From Erigeron canadensis (Eukaryota > Streptophyta > Magnoliopsida > Asterales > Asteraceae), in contig NC_057763.1 of NCBI RefSeq assembly GCF_010389155.1, positions 38,422,645 through 38,486,644 of the forward strand: DNA of 64,000 bases. The letters run 5' to 3'. A program made the position numbers and the translations under genes. Positions 48,701 to 59,334 of this stretch are shown here, one piece after another. Within the stretch, counting starts at the first letter, position 1; the number at the start of each line of letters is the position of its first letter. The notes under the pieces were generated by a model. That model made no database searches and had not been told where the DNA came from. It was given only the letters and a program-made list of their open reading frames with translations.

Positions 48701-50800
48701 GCGCATCCACATCTTTGGGGTATATTTTTGATAAGTTTGCTGTGACCTGTCAATGGTAACTTATGAGGGAACTACAAAACTAAAAAATATAGTATTTACT
48801 TTTGACTGCGACTTTCACCTCCCCATAGAGAAGTCAATTAAATTTGTTAAAATCATAAATTATGCTTAGGAGAAAGAGTATAAGATCGTCTTACTTTCCT
48901 CCCATCAGTTGTTTCGATCTCGACTTCCTGTCCATTGATCTTCGTAACCTGTCCATCAATCCAGCATACTGATTGGTCTTCTGCCCATACATGGGTACCT
49001 AGGATGATATTAACTGTACCAGCCTGCACATTTAATTAGACCCATCAGATCACGTTTAATCAATCATATATACACGTTCATTCAAAAACAAAACAAAAAA
49101 TTGTCCTTTAATTGCAGTATTCAAGCAAGCTATACCATGTATCAGAAACATCCAATTACCATAATGTAGAAGTTATATAGAAAGAATTACATATCCACCG
49201 AAAATGAACTAAAATTATGCATGTTGCTTGATGTTCCATTATCATAGTATTTATAGGTTCATTCTCAGATACTTGTACAAAGTCTTCCATGCACTACACA
49301 AATACTTAACCTTATTCCCATTAGTATTATACTACACACAACTTGACTCTCGATTGTGAATTTCAAAGATGAAAGGCATTGTATATTATTCTTTTCGGTC
49401 AACAGGAATGGAGAAGTAATAACATGTGTAGTATACGTGTCTAGCCCATTACATTCAGCCTCACATCTTACTAGTTGTGCAAAATTTAGGGGTTTATAAA
49501 AGGGTATATTATTTGGGAATGTATTGAACTTGCCACCATGTGATATTGTACATATTAAACTTACAAAGTTTCTAATGCATGTATTAAACTTCCAAAAACC
49601 TTGTATTGTATGTACATACTATAACCTCTTCATCAAGCCATTAGTTTCTTAAATGACGTACCAACCATAGACTTACCATGTCATAACTAAAAACAGAGAC
49701 ACATCATCTGTTTACATACTATATGAGGTTAGATAAAAATAATAAAAATATCTGGAAGTTTGATGCATACAACAAGAGTACAAGACGGCTTTTGTCCTTA
49801 TATAAATGTATCTTAAATAAGCTGATTAGGGTAAATCCCCTTTTACCCGTAAATGTATCTAAAATTATACTAGTAAAAGTTACTACATAATTGTAGGAAA
49901 CAAAAGAATCTTTACAAATTTCACACCAAAGTATGCAGTCAGTCTGAGCTGATTAATACATCCAAAATATATCTAACTTGTCAAGCTTTGCTCTTATGTC
50001 TGAACTAATTTTAGTTTATTGCTATTGTGTGTAACTGGTAAGGTGGCCCGTCATAACGAAACGGGTTAATTACAAATTTGGTACCTTAACTATACCTCAT
50101 TTTGCTCCTTTCATACCCCGCATTTATTATTTACCCTGATCATACCTAAACTATCAACGTCTCCACTCGGACCATACCTACAGGTATCATCCGTGTAATT
50201 TATTTTAAAAGTTTCAAACTTTTAAAAATTTCACCAGTCATACCTATGGGTATGGTCCGAGTAGAGAAGTTGATAGTTTAGGTATGATCAGTGTAAATAA
50301 TAAATGCGGGGTATGAAACGTCAAAAATGGGGTATAGTTCAGGTACCAAATTTGTAATTAACCCGAAAGAAACCTACATTCGAATCTCTCCGGGTAACAT
50401 ATTGGGATCGCCAAGAAAGAGTCCTAAAACGGCCACTGGAATACCTAAGTCTCCCCTGCCAGCCATAATAGGGATTCCTCTTTGTTTAACCATATGTATC
50501 TAGTACCTCTGAATCACATAACCGGTAACATTTTAACCAACGTGACAGCCATATAATTTGTCACGTCATCAAAATCCCGATCACACGAGGTCAGGTCACA
50601 TACATACAATAGCAAGGTTTTGAAAGTTAAATACACACAGCACGTCAGCACAACAAAACGAAACGAGTTTGATACATTTTGGGTGCATTTAGCCCTAAAT
50701 TTATTCACATTATATACCTATGTGTATATATACATACATAATTAACAAGAGTTATCTCGAATCAAAAATTATTATTTAATGGGAACAACAAACGTACCAT
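33800..50800 (-). CDS. Class XI myosin heavy chain, complete
   Basis: 38 coding exons on the minus strand join in frame to 1,528 residues, normal for plant myosin XI (about 1,520-1,530). Order: N-terminal SH3-like part (to about 58), motor with P-loop GESGAGKT (156-163), switch I region NNNSSRFGKF (about 208-219), DIYGFE relay region (434-439); lever arm with six IQ motifs (about 740-880, first [12 protein letters not shown], last [13 protein letters not shown]); coiled coil (about 885-1050); globular tail with DIL domain (about 1340-1470) and C terminus [20 protein letters not shown]. It would move organelles and vesicles along actin; calmodulin-type light chains bind the IQ motifs. MYA1/XI-1 or XI-K-like features are present but the paralogue is uncertain. 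The first coding exon (50798-50800) is only the ATG. Exon limits: 48895-49023, 48603-48746, 48336-48481, 48101-48257, 47216-47274, 46968-47127, 46752-46901, 46524-46660, 46272-46418, 46028-46129, 45885-45942, 45690-45791, 44974-45011, 44677-44803, 44410-44592, 43824-43955, 43631-43740, 43474-43534, 42380-42557, 41979-42184, 41783-41902, 40846-40944, 40421-40645, 39062-39201, 37694-37805, 37578-37607, 36970-37221, 36734-36886, 36413-36619, 36168-36311, 35308-35378, 35090-35189, 34935-34991, 34706-34762, 34536-34616, 34020-34102, 33800-33926. No frameshift or stop was found. Confidence 0.97.
34992..35089 (-). other. GC-AG intron of the myosin gene
   Basis: The exon ending ...KATEE stops at 35090 and the intron starts GCAAAC instead of GT; the acceptor TTTACAG precedes TATGCAGG ([14 protein letters not shown]). 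The joined protein is exactly that expected for the DIL region, and no nearby GT donor preserves it. All other introns of this gene read GT-AG. Confidence 0.85.
38779..39015. mobile_element. hAT-type MITE in a myosin intron, with internal 48-bp tandem repeat
   Basis: Ends CAGGGGTGTCTCA and TGAGACGCCCCTG are 13-bp TIRs with one mismatch, flanked by GTACATGC (38771-38778) and GTAGATGC (39016-39023), an 8-bp TSD with one mismatch as for hAT elements. Inside, a 48-bp unit starting GAGTTGTAAATAGACAAGAC repeats at 38851-38898 and 38899-38946, with a partial third copy. It sits in the intron between the exons at 39062 and 37805. Confidence 0.8.
40128..40265 (+). mobile_element. tRNA-derived SINE in a myosin intron (antisense to the gene)
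   Basis: The plus strand has an A-box-like TGGCCTAGCGGC and a B box GGTTCAAGTC about 45 bases later, followed by a TTTGTTTTT tail. This matches the tRNA-derived head of plant SINEs and resembles the copy at 14911-15124. TSDs were not resolved. A (GA)n microsatellite at 40379-40398 lies just inside the same intron. Confidence 0.6.
44129..44379 (+). mobile_element. 251-bp insertion in a myosin intron with 8-bp TSD
   Basis: The segment starts CAGTGGCGGATCTAGAATTA and ends GACCCCCTTAAAGTGAATGT GGG; GCTGTAGG flanks both ends (44121-44128 and 44380-44387). The start resembles the 171-bp insertion at 8439 (CAGAGGCGTGCC). It has no clear TIR, so the class is unresolved; GGGTTGGGTTGGG microsatellite sequence is inside. 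Confidence 0.6.
50062..50365. mobile_element. Foldback element in the first myosin intron, nested in a SINE-like sequence
   Basis: Ends are perfect 24-bp inverted repeats starting CGGGTTAATTACAAATTTGG. Inverted similarity extends through most of the 304-bp element (ACCATACCTACAGG versus CCTATGGGTATGGT; CATTTATTATTTAC versus GTAAATAATAAATG). The flanks (GTAACTGGTAAGGTGGCCCG on the left, ATTCGAATCTCTCCGGGTAA on the right) look like the A-box and B-box halves of one SINE, so the foldback probably interrupted it. TSD unclear. Confidence 0.8.
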
Positions 50801-50820
50801 CGCAACACTGAAATCAAAGC

Positions 50821-51054
50821 TCAATCACATTGAGAATCTAAAGGGAACGGAGCATTACGATTGTGATCGGAAAATGGCCAGAAGTATGGGAAATGAGATT
50901 CCGACAACGATGATGATAATGAGTTAGAGATGGAGAATTTCTTAGGATCTGGTGAGATGAGTGAGACATAGTAGTAAGGAAACGCTGAGTAATCGGAATG
51001 AATGTGTAGAAATATGCTGATTTCAGGGAGGTGTTTGTGGCTGCCTAACTTCAT
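50821..51054 (-). other. Possible 77-codon upstream ORF in the myosin leader
   Basis: In the presumed 5'UTR an ATG at 51054 opens a frame (MKLGSHKHLPEISIFLHIHS ...) ending 20 bases before the myosin ATG. It has no recognised similarity. If the transcription start lies upstream of 51054 it could reduce translation of the main frame. Confidence 0.3.
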
Positions 51055-51084
51055 GGCTTTTTGGCGGGGGAGATACAAACACTC

Positions 51085-51180
51085 TCTGATCCTATTAACT
51101 TGCCGACGCTACCTACAAATAGCTTCTTCTTTTCTTTTTCTTTTTCATTTTTTTGTTTTTTTCCTTTTCTTTTTTTATTT
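51085..51180 (-). promoter_or_regulatory. Pyrimidine-rich (GA-rich on the gene strand) tract at the myosin promoter
   Basis: 51119-51180 is almost pure T and C on the plus strand, which is an A/G tract upstream of the myosin leader. Such tracts occur in plant promoters, but it may be plain low-complexity DNA. Confidence 0.3.
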
Positions 51181-51248
51181 TTAAACAACCAGCTTAGCCG
51201 GTTGGTGTGCGTTAACATCTATTCTTTTTGGAAATATTTTTTAACACT

Positions 51249-51711
51249 AAGGGTGAGCAAAAACCGAACCGGAAAACCGAAATAAACCGATAGAATCGAA
51301 CCAATAAAACCGAACCAAACCGATCGGTTTGGTTTTGGTTTTTCAAAAACCGAACGGATCGGTTCGGTTTTCGGTTTTATGTAAAAAAACCGACCCTCAA
51401 AACCGAACCGAATACTATATATATAATTTTTAATTTAGTATTTATATCATTTTGTATCTATTACTAGTTTAGCTCCTATACGTAACTAATGCTTCATTAC
51501 ATTATGTACAATACGAATACGAAAGTCACATAAATTTGTTTTTGCAACTACTCCTGCTTAATAGCCCAGTTCTACATAAATATAAGTTATATTATGTTCT
51601 ATGTTTTTTGCTGGTAGACATTAACAATAGATGACCAAAACTTAATAGTCTAGCTTCTATAAACTTTTAAGAATTTTACTACATAATAAACATTTTTTTA
51701 GTTAACACTAC

Positions 51712-51766
<55 letters not shown>

Positions 51767-51870
51767 GAAACAAAACCGACCCAAACCGAACTGAATCCAA
51801 TGGTTTCTGGTTTTCAAAAACCGAAAGTTTCGGTTCGGTTTTGGGCCCAAACCGACCCAATCTCACCCCT
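51249..51870. mobile_element. hAT-like non-autonomous element rich in AACCGAACC motifs
   Basis: The ends AAGGGTGAGCAAAAACCGAA and CCCAATCTCACCCCT share an inverted AGGG(G)TGAG terminus. Dense AACCGAACCG/CGGTTCGG subterminal motifs lie in the outer 170 and 110 bases. ACACT precedes and follows it; a full 8-bp TSD is not visible. A run of about 50 A lies at 51715-51764. It begins about 450 bases upstream of the myosin start. Confidence 0.6.
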
Positions 51871-51884
51871 ACACTGGATAACCG

Positions 51885-53301
51885 AAGAAAAATAAGTTTT
51901 GTATTTTAGATATGAACTTTTATTTATTACCAGAAATAGCAACATTTCACACGTGGACATTTTTTTTATTACATAGCATTTTTCAATGACGTGACATTAT
52001 TCTTTATTTATTTACTATTTAATTTTTATAGGTCATGTCATTTCCCCCAAAAAAATAATATGGCCTCGTTTCAGTTTCGGTACCGACAAGGTATTTTTTT
52101 TCTCGTCGTTTTATTCTGAAACTAATTTCAGCTTCTTTTCATTGATTTTTGTTGAGTCTCTTCCATTTTCAAACATTGAGAAATTGTGTAAGAAGATCAT
52201 AAAAGGAGACATAGATCTTTATTTTTTGTCTATCTCGAGATTTAAAATATCTAAAATTAGATGTCAAAACGTCTTCGTTTTCGTTGGAGAGAGATCCTGA
52301 GGATGTTCAAGGTGAGACGGGAGTTTCATAGGCCGGATAATTGTAGAAAATAGAAAGCACATTTCGATCAATTTAAATATAGCAGTGACCTTTAAACATT
52401 GTACTTTTTAGAAATGAATTTTCATTTATTACCTAAAATAATAACATTTGACATGTGGACATGGCGACATGGACATTTTTTTTATTACATGACATTTTTT
52501 AATGAATTGACATTCTTTATAACACAGAAAATATAAAGGATATTTCGACCAATTTACGAAAATAGCAATGACCTTTAAAAGTTTTACTTTTTATACATGA
52601 ACTTTAAGTTATTGTCGGATTACTCTAACACCTCGTCGGTGTTGGATGTGGAGATGGTTTTTTCTTCAATTTTTTCAACTAACTTAGAAACCGCTGACAG
52701 TTTTATTCGAGTTTGAGCTAACCTCTGGACCTTCGTCATCTGGATCTATGTCATCCGCAGGCAAACTCTTCTTAAACGACCCAAATCCGGTTTATGAAAC
52801 TCTCATCTCACCTTGAACATCCCCAAGATCTCTCTCCGACGAACACGAAGACGTTTTGGCATTTAATTTTAGATATTTTAAATCTCGAGATAGACGAAAA
52901 AGATATAGATATATGTCTCCTTTATGGTCTCCATACACAGCTTCTCAATGCTTGAAAATGGAAGAGACTCAACAAAAATCAATGAAAAAAGGTTGAAATT
53001 AGCTTCAGCATAAGAGAAAAAATACCTTGCCGGAACTGAAACTGAAATGGAGCCACATTATTTTTTTGGGAGGAAATGACATGACTGCTAAAAATTAAAT
53101 ACTAAATAAACAAATAATAATGTCACGCCATTAAAAAATGTCACGTAATCAAAAAATGTTCATGTCACCACGTACACATGTCAAATGTTGCTATTTTCGG
53201 TCATAGATGAAAGTTCATTTCTAAAAAACAAAACTTTTAAATGTCACTGCTGTTTTTGTGAATTGGTCAAAAGGTGCTTTTTATTTTTTGCAGTTATCCC
53301 T
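51885..53301. mobile_element. Long inverted-repeat element, about 1.4 kb
   Basis: The left half (51900-52340) and right half (52790-53290) are inverted copies, for example TTGATTTTTGTTGAGTCTCT TCC, CTATCTCGAGATTTAAAATA TC and GATGTTCAAGGTGAGA on the left match complements on the right. A third copy of the terminal 150 bases lies internally (52365-52525). The right end reads, outward, TGCAGTTATCCCT. No transposase was seen. The left end appears truncated at the hAT-like element. A further end fragment of this family is at 28844. Confidence 0.75.
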
Positions 53302-53920
53302 TTATTGTATAATATGATAATATTTGTCTAATAACAAAATATATCTAAAAATTAGAGACTTACATTAATACAAATTAATATTTTATTTTATATTATCTTT
53401 ATTTGTAAGGTTTATCTAACTTATTGAAAATATTAATAAAATACATAATTAATATTATTTTTATTGTAAAGCTTATCTAGCTTCTAAAAAAATATAAATA
53501 AAATATTTATAACACGAATCCGATCAAAACAACGTAAGTTATAACTTATAAAATTTACAAGTAATTCACCATTTTTTTAATAAAAAAAACATACTCATAT
53601 GCTTGAACCACGTATGTGTAATATTACAATTATATCTGTATATATTTTTTCGTTTTGGTTTCAATCACATATAAAAAACCGATTCATAAAAATCAAACAT
53701 AAAGTATAAATTGTTTAGTTAAATTATGTTTTTATAATTAAATTTATTATTTAACTTTAGCAAATATGTTAATGTATTTGAATTTTTTGTTTTAAAGTAT
53801 ATAAATAAAAATTAATTATATATTTTAGGTAGAAATGCGAAACATTATCAATTTGTTTACAAAATGTATAACCAATTTGAATACCATATAAAATTAGTTA
53901 AGTAATATTAATTAATTGTA
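53302..53920. other. AT-rich intergenic, nothing recognised
   Basis: Very AT-rich sequence without coding exons or paired repeats. Confidence 0.4.
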
Positions 53921-54907
53921 TCTCTATATATATATATTAAAACAATAAGAATCTTAGCTTTTTAAAGCCTTCTTTCAATCTAAAGCTAATTTTAAATATT
54001 GCCACATAAGATTTTATCCTACGTGACATCTCCATACATTTTTTACAATATATTTATTTTATAACCTTTATTTATTCTCAAAATAATCTATTTTTATTTT
54101 ATTAAATATAATATAATATATTAATCATAATTATATACACAAGATAAAAAAAAATAATATCAAAACTCATATTAAAAAAATAAAATAACGTCCATGCATC
54201 TACTAAATTGGCACACATATTTGACAAAAATAATATTATTTATTAAAATATATACAACTTTAAAGAATATATCAAATTTTAAAAATTATTTGAATATATC
54301 ATTAGATTATATATGACCAATCAATTTTGTTGTTTCTCTTTTTTTTTTTTTTGCCGAAACTTTAACTAAAGTTGGCTGTTATTCTAATCACAAAACAAAA
54401 GTCTATTATATAATAAAAAGCAAAAACTATAATGATTTTCTCTTATTTATCTTATTGGGTTTTTTTTACTTATTCATATTGTATTTCATATGACTAAATT
54501 TATGTGTATTTTATATGACTAAATTTTTGTCATGTTTCGTTTTTTACTTTGTACATATTATTACGTTTGATGAATAGATAACATGCTACATTATCGATTT
54601 ACGTTTGATTTGTTGTAGTGTTAATCTATAAGGTGAATACATTTTTACGCGATTTATGGCTACACAAATGGTGTTGTTGATGATATCAAAATACCTTAGG
54701 TTAAATGTTCTTAGAAGGGATGTGTAATCACTATAGTAGGTTAAGTGACTGTGCTATCGACATGTCCGAAAAAACAAAGGGTGACCAGAGTGATCCATGA
54801 ATTAACCATGAACTATAACATAATCAATTTTTACATAATAAACCTATAGAATAGCGTATAAAATAATTTTTTAGCTAGCCGCGCATCGCGCGGGGTAAAA
54901 TACCTAG
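53921..54907 (+). mobile_element. Non-autonomous Helitron, 987 bp
   Basis: The 5' end is A|TCTCTATATATATATATTAA and the 3' end is a hairpin GCCGCGCATCGCGCGG followed by GGTAAAATACCTAG|T, with insertion between A and T and no TSD, all Helitron hallmarks. There is no Rep/helicase coding. The interior is AT-rich. Confidence 0.85.
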
Positions 54908-54931
54908 TATTGTATATTTAAGTATAATCAA

Positions 54932-55372
54932 TCCCTATACTAAATAAAAGAATATTGTTATGACATCAGTATTCCATATAAATAGCTTATTTGTCATCTT
55001 CAAATTCATTCTTAAAAGATTTTTCTTTTTTATTTTATTACTTATAATATCATATATAATCATTTTCCTTTTTAAAATTTATTTCATTTTTATTTTTGTT
55101 ATTTTATAATGTTAATGTTTTTAAAAATTATGTATGTTTTCTTTTAAAAAACTCTAATAATTTATACATGATTTTTTAAGTTCAATGATCTAAATAGTTT
55201 TGTCATAATAGATTTTTAAATTTTCTACATGTTATGCAGATTAATAAGCTAATTTTAAGGTATACTATTTCGAGCTTATGATTACCGTTAGACTGTCGCA
55301 ACTTCAATGATAGAAATACTTTTTTATAACTTTTATTATTATGCCCGGGTTGAACCCGAGTTAATTAGCTAG
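54932..55372 (+). mobile_element. Non-autonomous Helitron, 441 bp
   Basis: The 5' end is A|TCCCTATACTAAATAAAAGA; the 3' end is CCCGGGTTGAACCCGAG hairpin then TTAATTAGCTAG|T. It lies 24 bases after the preceding Helitron in the same orientation. No coding capacity. Confidence 0.8.
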
Positions 55373-57178
55373 TTAATTGTATATATTTAGGGTTTTTTTA
55401 TTGAATTATATTTGTTTAATAGTTAGATATTTTATTTCTAACTCGATAAGTTGAAATTCTTAATAAAATTTTTAGAAAATGATGATGATAAACCAATAAT
55501 CCAAGAAAGAAAAAACTAAACTAACCAAAAGCCAAACTGAATAAACATTTGACTTTTTTTCACTTTCAAAAGTCAAACTTTTCAATTCAATATTCATTTC
55601 TATCTAAAACTTAATCAAACTTGACCAACAATGCACCCTAGTTTGAAAATGAATTTTCTCATATTGTATACTAAATGAAGTAATAAAAAAGCATGATGTT
55701 AACTTATTCTAGAAAACATTGAAAAGATCGAAAGAAGTTTTCATCGAAAGATGTTAACTTATTAGTGCCGTCTCCAAGAATTATTTTTTTCCAGGACTTG
55801 GCTCGATAATAAAAAGTGGGTCTCTAAAATAGCGAGTCAATAATAATGTATAATAACAACAATAGATGTTTTTGACAAAAACAAACATTAGAACGATGGG
55901 GATGGAGATGTTTTTGGATAAACTTATCTAAAGCCCTAGTTTGAAACTTTATAAAATCTTCTTGAATTTTTCTCTTTTTACGTTTTTGACTACCGGATAA
56001 ATAATTTTTAGGCATACCTAAAAAATAACATAAATATTATTGATATATAAATAAATAGAATGTAAGACGATATTAATCATCTAAATATTAATCACTAAAA
56101 TCTTAAAGATATAACCTATTCTTTTAAATTAATAAATAGTTAAATAATAAAGTATATATAATAAAAATTGTAAAGTCATGCCGTAATGGAATAGGAAAAC
56201 TATAGAATTAAACATACCTGTCGACCTGCGTACGTCTGTAAATTCTTTCGGGAATCTCGACACGGCGAGGTTTTATTTTACAAAAGGATTTATAAAATGA
56301 TTTGAGTACCCCACCCTACAACAATTTGTAGTCCCTTTCACTATGAAATGTGAATGGCTGTGTTCAAAAATTTTTATCACTATATGGTGGTCCATAATAT
56401 GGTGGTCCAATTTTTGTCAACTACAGGGGGGTCGCTTTCACTATGAAATGTGACTAGTAAGCGGTGTATGCTCTCAAGTATGATTACCACTTTTCCACAA
56501 TCATTCCGTTCCATTACACCATGTATTATATCTTTCATATACCATTTTATTGAATTTATAAAAGTTATCTACTTATCTTATTAAGTATAGCATAAAAATA
56601 CTATAATAGTTTTTTTTTTTAAGGTATAATGTATTATTAGGTGGAAATTCTAAACACTTATGGCCAATCCATCTCTAAATTTTACATTTAAAAAAAAAAA
56701 GCTTAAAAATGATTTGTAATACCGACAATTAAATTACATTTCATTTCATTAAAAAAAAAACCTTACTATTTTAACTCTATAGAATAAACTCTTAACATTA
56801 GTCTTGCACCTATTACAAAATTCAAACCATAAATTTATAAGTTTTATAATACATCCAAAGATAAGATATGTCTCATATTGTAATCTAACAAGTCATAAAG
56901 TAGCCATCCATATTCCATATTCCCCTTTTTAACATGCCACTTTTTCATACACACAAAAACAAAAAACAAAGAATTCAGTGTAACAAGTTACAGTAAAAAA
57001 ACAAAACAAACCCACATGAAGGACCACTTTATATTGAATTGAAGGAGGGGTGCTGGAAGCATGCGGCTTTATTTAATTAAACTGTATAGAAATAGTTTTC
57101 TAGATAGTCAAAAGTTGTCAGTAAGCCTTTTAGAAAAGCCTGCATCAATTGTTTTGAATGGATTTTAAATAATATATA
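55373..57178. other. Intergenic, no gene recognised
   Basis: AT-rich; short reading frames only. CCTTTCACTATGAAATGTGA-like sequence occurs twice (about 56334 and 56432), suggesting a decayed repeat at 56280-56470. Nothing else is paired or coding. Confidence 0.4.
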
Positions 57179-57465
57179 CTAGCATGGTACCTGCACAATG
57201 CGGCGGTCGTTGTTACGGCGGTCTGGTGATGTTTGGGACATGTGGTGATAACGACTATTGATGTTGGTGGCGGTGTCGGGTGTTATAGATTGATGTAAAT
57301 GTAATTGATGTATAAGTAATTGATTTAAAGGAGTAGTTGAAATATTTTAGAAGATAAAGGACTAATGGTGTAAATTATTTTATTATGGGTATAATAGTCA
57401 TTTTGCATCTCTTCTTTTTATAACTTTTCAACAAGGGGTGCATAATTTTTATATAGTAGTAAAGA
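57179..57465 (-). mobile_element. Mini-Helitron, 287 bp
   Basis: On the minus strand it starts A|TCTTTACTACTATATAAAAA and ends CCGCATTGTGCAGGTACCAT GCTAG|T; the flanks are A and T. The hairpin is imperfect. No coding capacity. The 3' end matches that of the element at 27343. Confidence 0.8.
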
Positions 57466-58060
57466 TATGGGCCTATGAAAGCTTATTCACCGTTTCCTAT
57501 ATAGGAAATTACATATATGAGTATATGTATATACGGATTTTTTTTAAAATTATGGGCCCGACTCGCTAGCACCATCCGCACCCCTAAAAGGCCGACCCTG
57601 TCTTTTATATCGTTGTATATGATACAGTAAAATACATACATGTTAAAAAGTATTAGCTTACTATCATGTTTAGCAATATTCCATGTAATGAGATATAATT
57701 AATTCATATTATGCCAATTACTTGGAAGGTCTCATGTTTATGAAGGAAATAAAAATTATAATAACTCACAATGTTATATACCGTGCGGGTAAACAATGTT
57801 AGTACTTCATATTTTAGTCTAAATAACTAACTTTTTTTTTTAAATCCAATTTAATGAAATACTTTAATAATAATTCATCAAACTCACATTTATTACAAGT
57901 AGCACATAACATATTACCATAGATCAGAAACTATAATATATTGGAATTTATTTTATAAAGCCATTCATTGTTTTTTATATACAGTAACATATATGATATT
58001 ATTTAAGATTGTTAATTTGAGATATTAGAAAATTAAGAAAATTTGCAATTTTTTTACGCT
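57466..58060. other. AT-rich intergenic
   Basis: No gene. Around 57545-57600 the phrase GGGCCCGACTCGC ... AGGCCGACCCTGTC is GC-rich and resembles the end of a common plant short repeat read on the minus strand (GACAGGGTCGGCC), but no matching end was found. Confidence 0.35.
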
Positions 58061-58262
58061 TATGATCACCTCTTCTTTAACTATTTCTAATCATTTAATA
58101 GGTGTTTTGAACATACATTAAACTTTTTTACTTGGGAATGTGTAATTTTAATACTCCGTAATACATTTTATGATCACCTCTTCTTTAATTATTTCTAATC
58201 ATTTAACAGGTGTTTTGAACATATATTAAACCGTTTTACCCGGAAATGTGTAATTTTAATAA
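58061..58262 (+). repeat. Tandem duplication, 108-bp period
   Basis: A unit starting TATGATCACCTCTTCTTTAA begins at 58061 and again at 58169, with about 93% identity over some 95 bases. The second copy is interrupted at its right side by the MITE below. Confidence 0.85.
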
Positions 58263-58493
58263 GGGATTTGCTAACTAGTGCCCCTAGTGCACTAGTTAAG
58301 GAGCATTTAATGAAGTATTTATTGAAGTCTAACTTTCCTAAAATATAGAAATATGTATTAATTATTCAATTAAAAATAGAAATTGTTGAGTTAAATTAAT
58401 ACACATTAAATAAAATTTTTGATTAATAAGGAAATAATAAGTTCATTAAATGCTTCTTAACTAGTACACTATGGACACTAGTTAGCAAATTTC
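58263..58493. mobile_element. 231-bp MITE with 9-bp TSD
   Basis: TIRs of about 50 bases begin GGGATTTGCTAACTAGTG on the left and GAAATTTGCTAACTAGTG on the right (reverse complement). TTTTAATAA flanks it at 58254-58262 and 58494-58502. The long TIR and 9-bp TSD point to a Mutator-type MITE. Confidence 0.9.
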
Positions 58494-58502
58494 TTTTAAT
58501 AA

Positions 58503-59276
58503 ATACATTAAAATTCGAATTAACTTACACTACTTATGGTATATAACACAAATCTTAAAATCTTTACACATAATTGAACTAAATGCTTTTCTACTATTTT
58601 TAATGTACGTTCCAATATTATATTTGTAATGTAATGTGTTTTTTTATTCAACAAAATGTGTTATTAAATTTAATATTAGATGATGATGTGATAGTTTAAA
58701 ACCAATATGAAAATTTTGTAGGAGAAAGTGTCTAGTGGGTCGATATAAAAGTTAAATTTTAAAACTAAAAAAGCCATCGTAAAAGATTACGGACGGTGTG
58801 AGGTAATTGGTTTTCCATCTTTAAAGGCTGCTTTATTTATTGATTAAAGTTGAATTAATGTCGATCGACATAATTGCATAATTTGGTCGTCCTATGCATG
58901 CTTTGTTTTGTAGTTAAAATCAATCAGGTAAGCAATTAATCATGCATTTTCTTTCCTAAAGCTAACAAAATTATTGTACCATGTACGGAAGGCGTGTGTC
59001 GAAACATATACGAGTAGTATTTTCTTTCTTTCTTTTTTTTTTTTTTTTAATACAAAACCTTTTTTATCCAACAAACAAATTACACATCTCGCGGGTGGGG
59101 GATCTTCGAACCTTCTTCAGCTGCTAATTACGCCACCGCCTTCCCATGATCTCACCTCTTTCTTCCCCCTTTATTTATACAACTATAAACTTGTTCCATT
59201 TTTCGTTTCTTTCCCAATAATAACAATCACATACATATCTAATTATCTATAACTATATCTATCTATATAATTATAT

Positions 59277-59319
<43 letters not shown>

Positions 59320-59334
59320 TGGTTTCAAAATTAG
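58503..59334 (+). promoter_or_regulatory. Upstream region and leader of the OR23-like gene
   Basis: Contains AT-rich promoter DNA. A pure (AG)16 run at 59281-59312 lies 22 bases before the start codon, most likely in the 5'UTR; GA repeats are binding sites of BBR/BPC factors in plants. CTCGCGGGTGGGG at about 59088 is a GC-rich patch. No other gene was seen. Confidence 0.5.
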
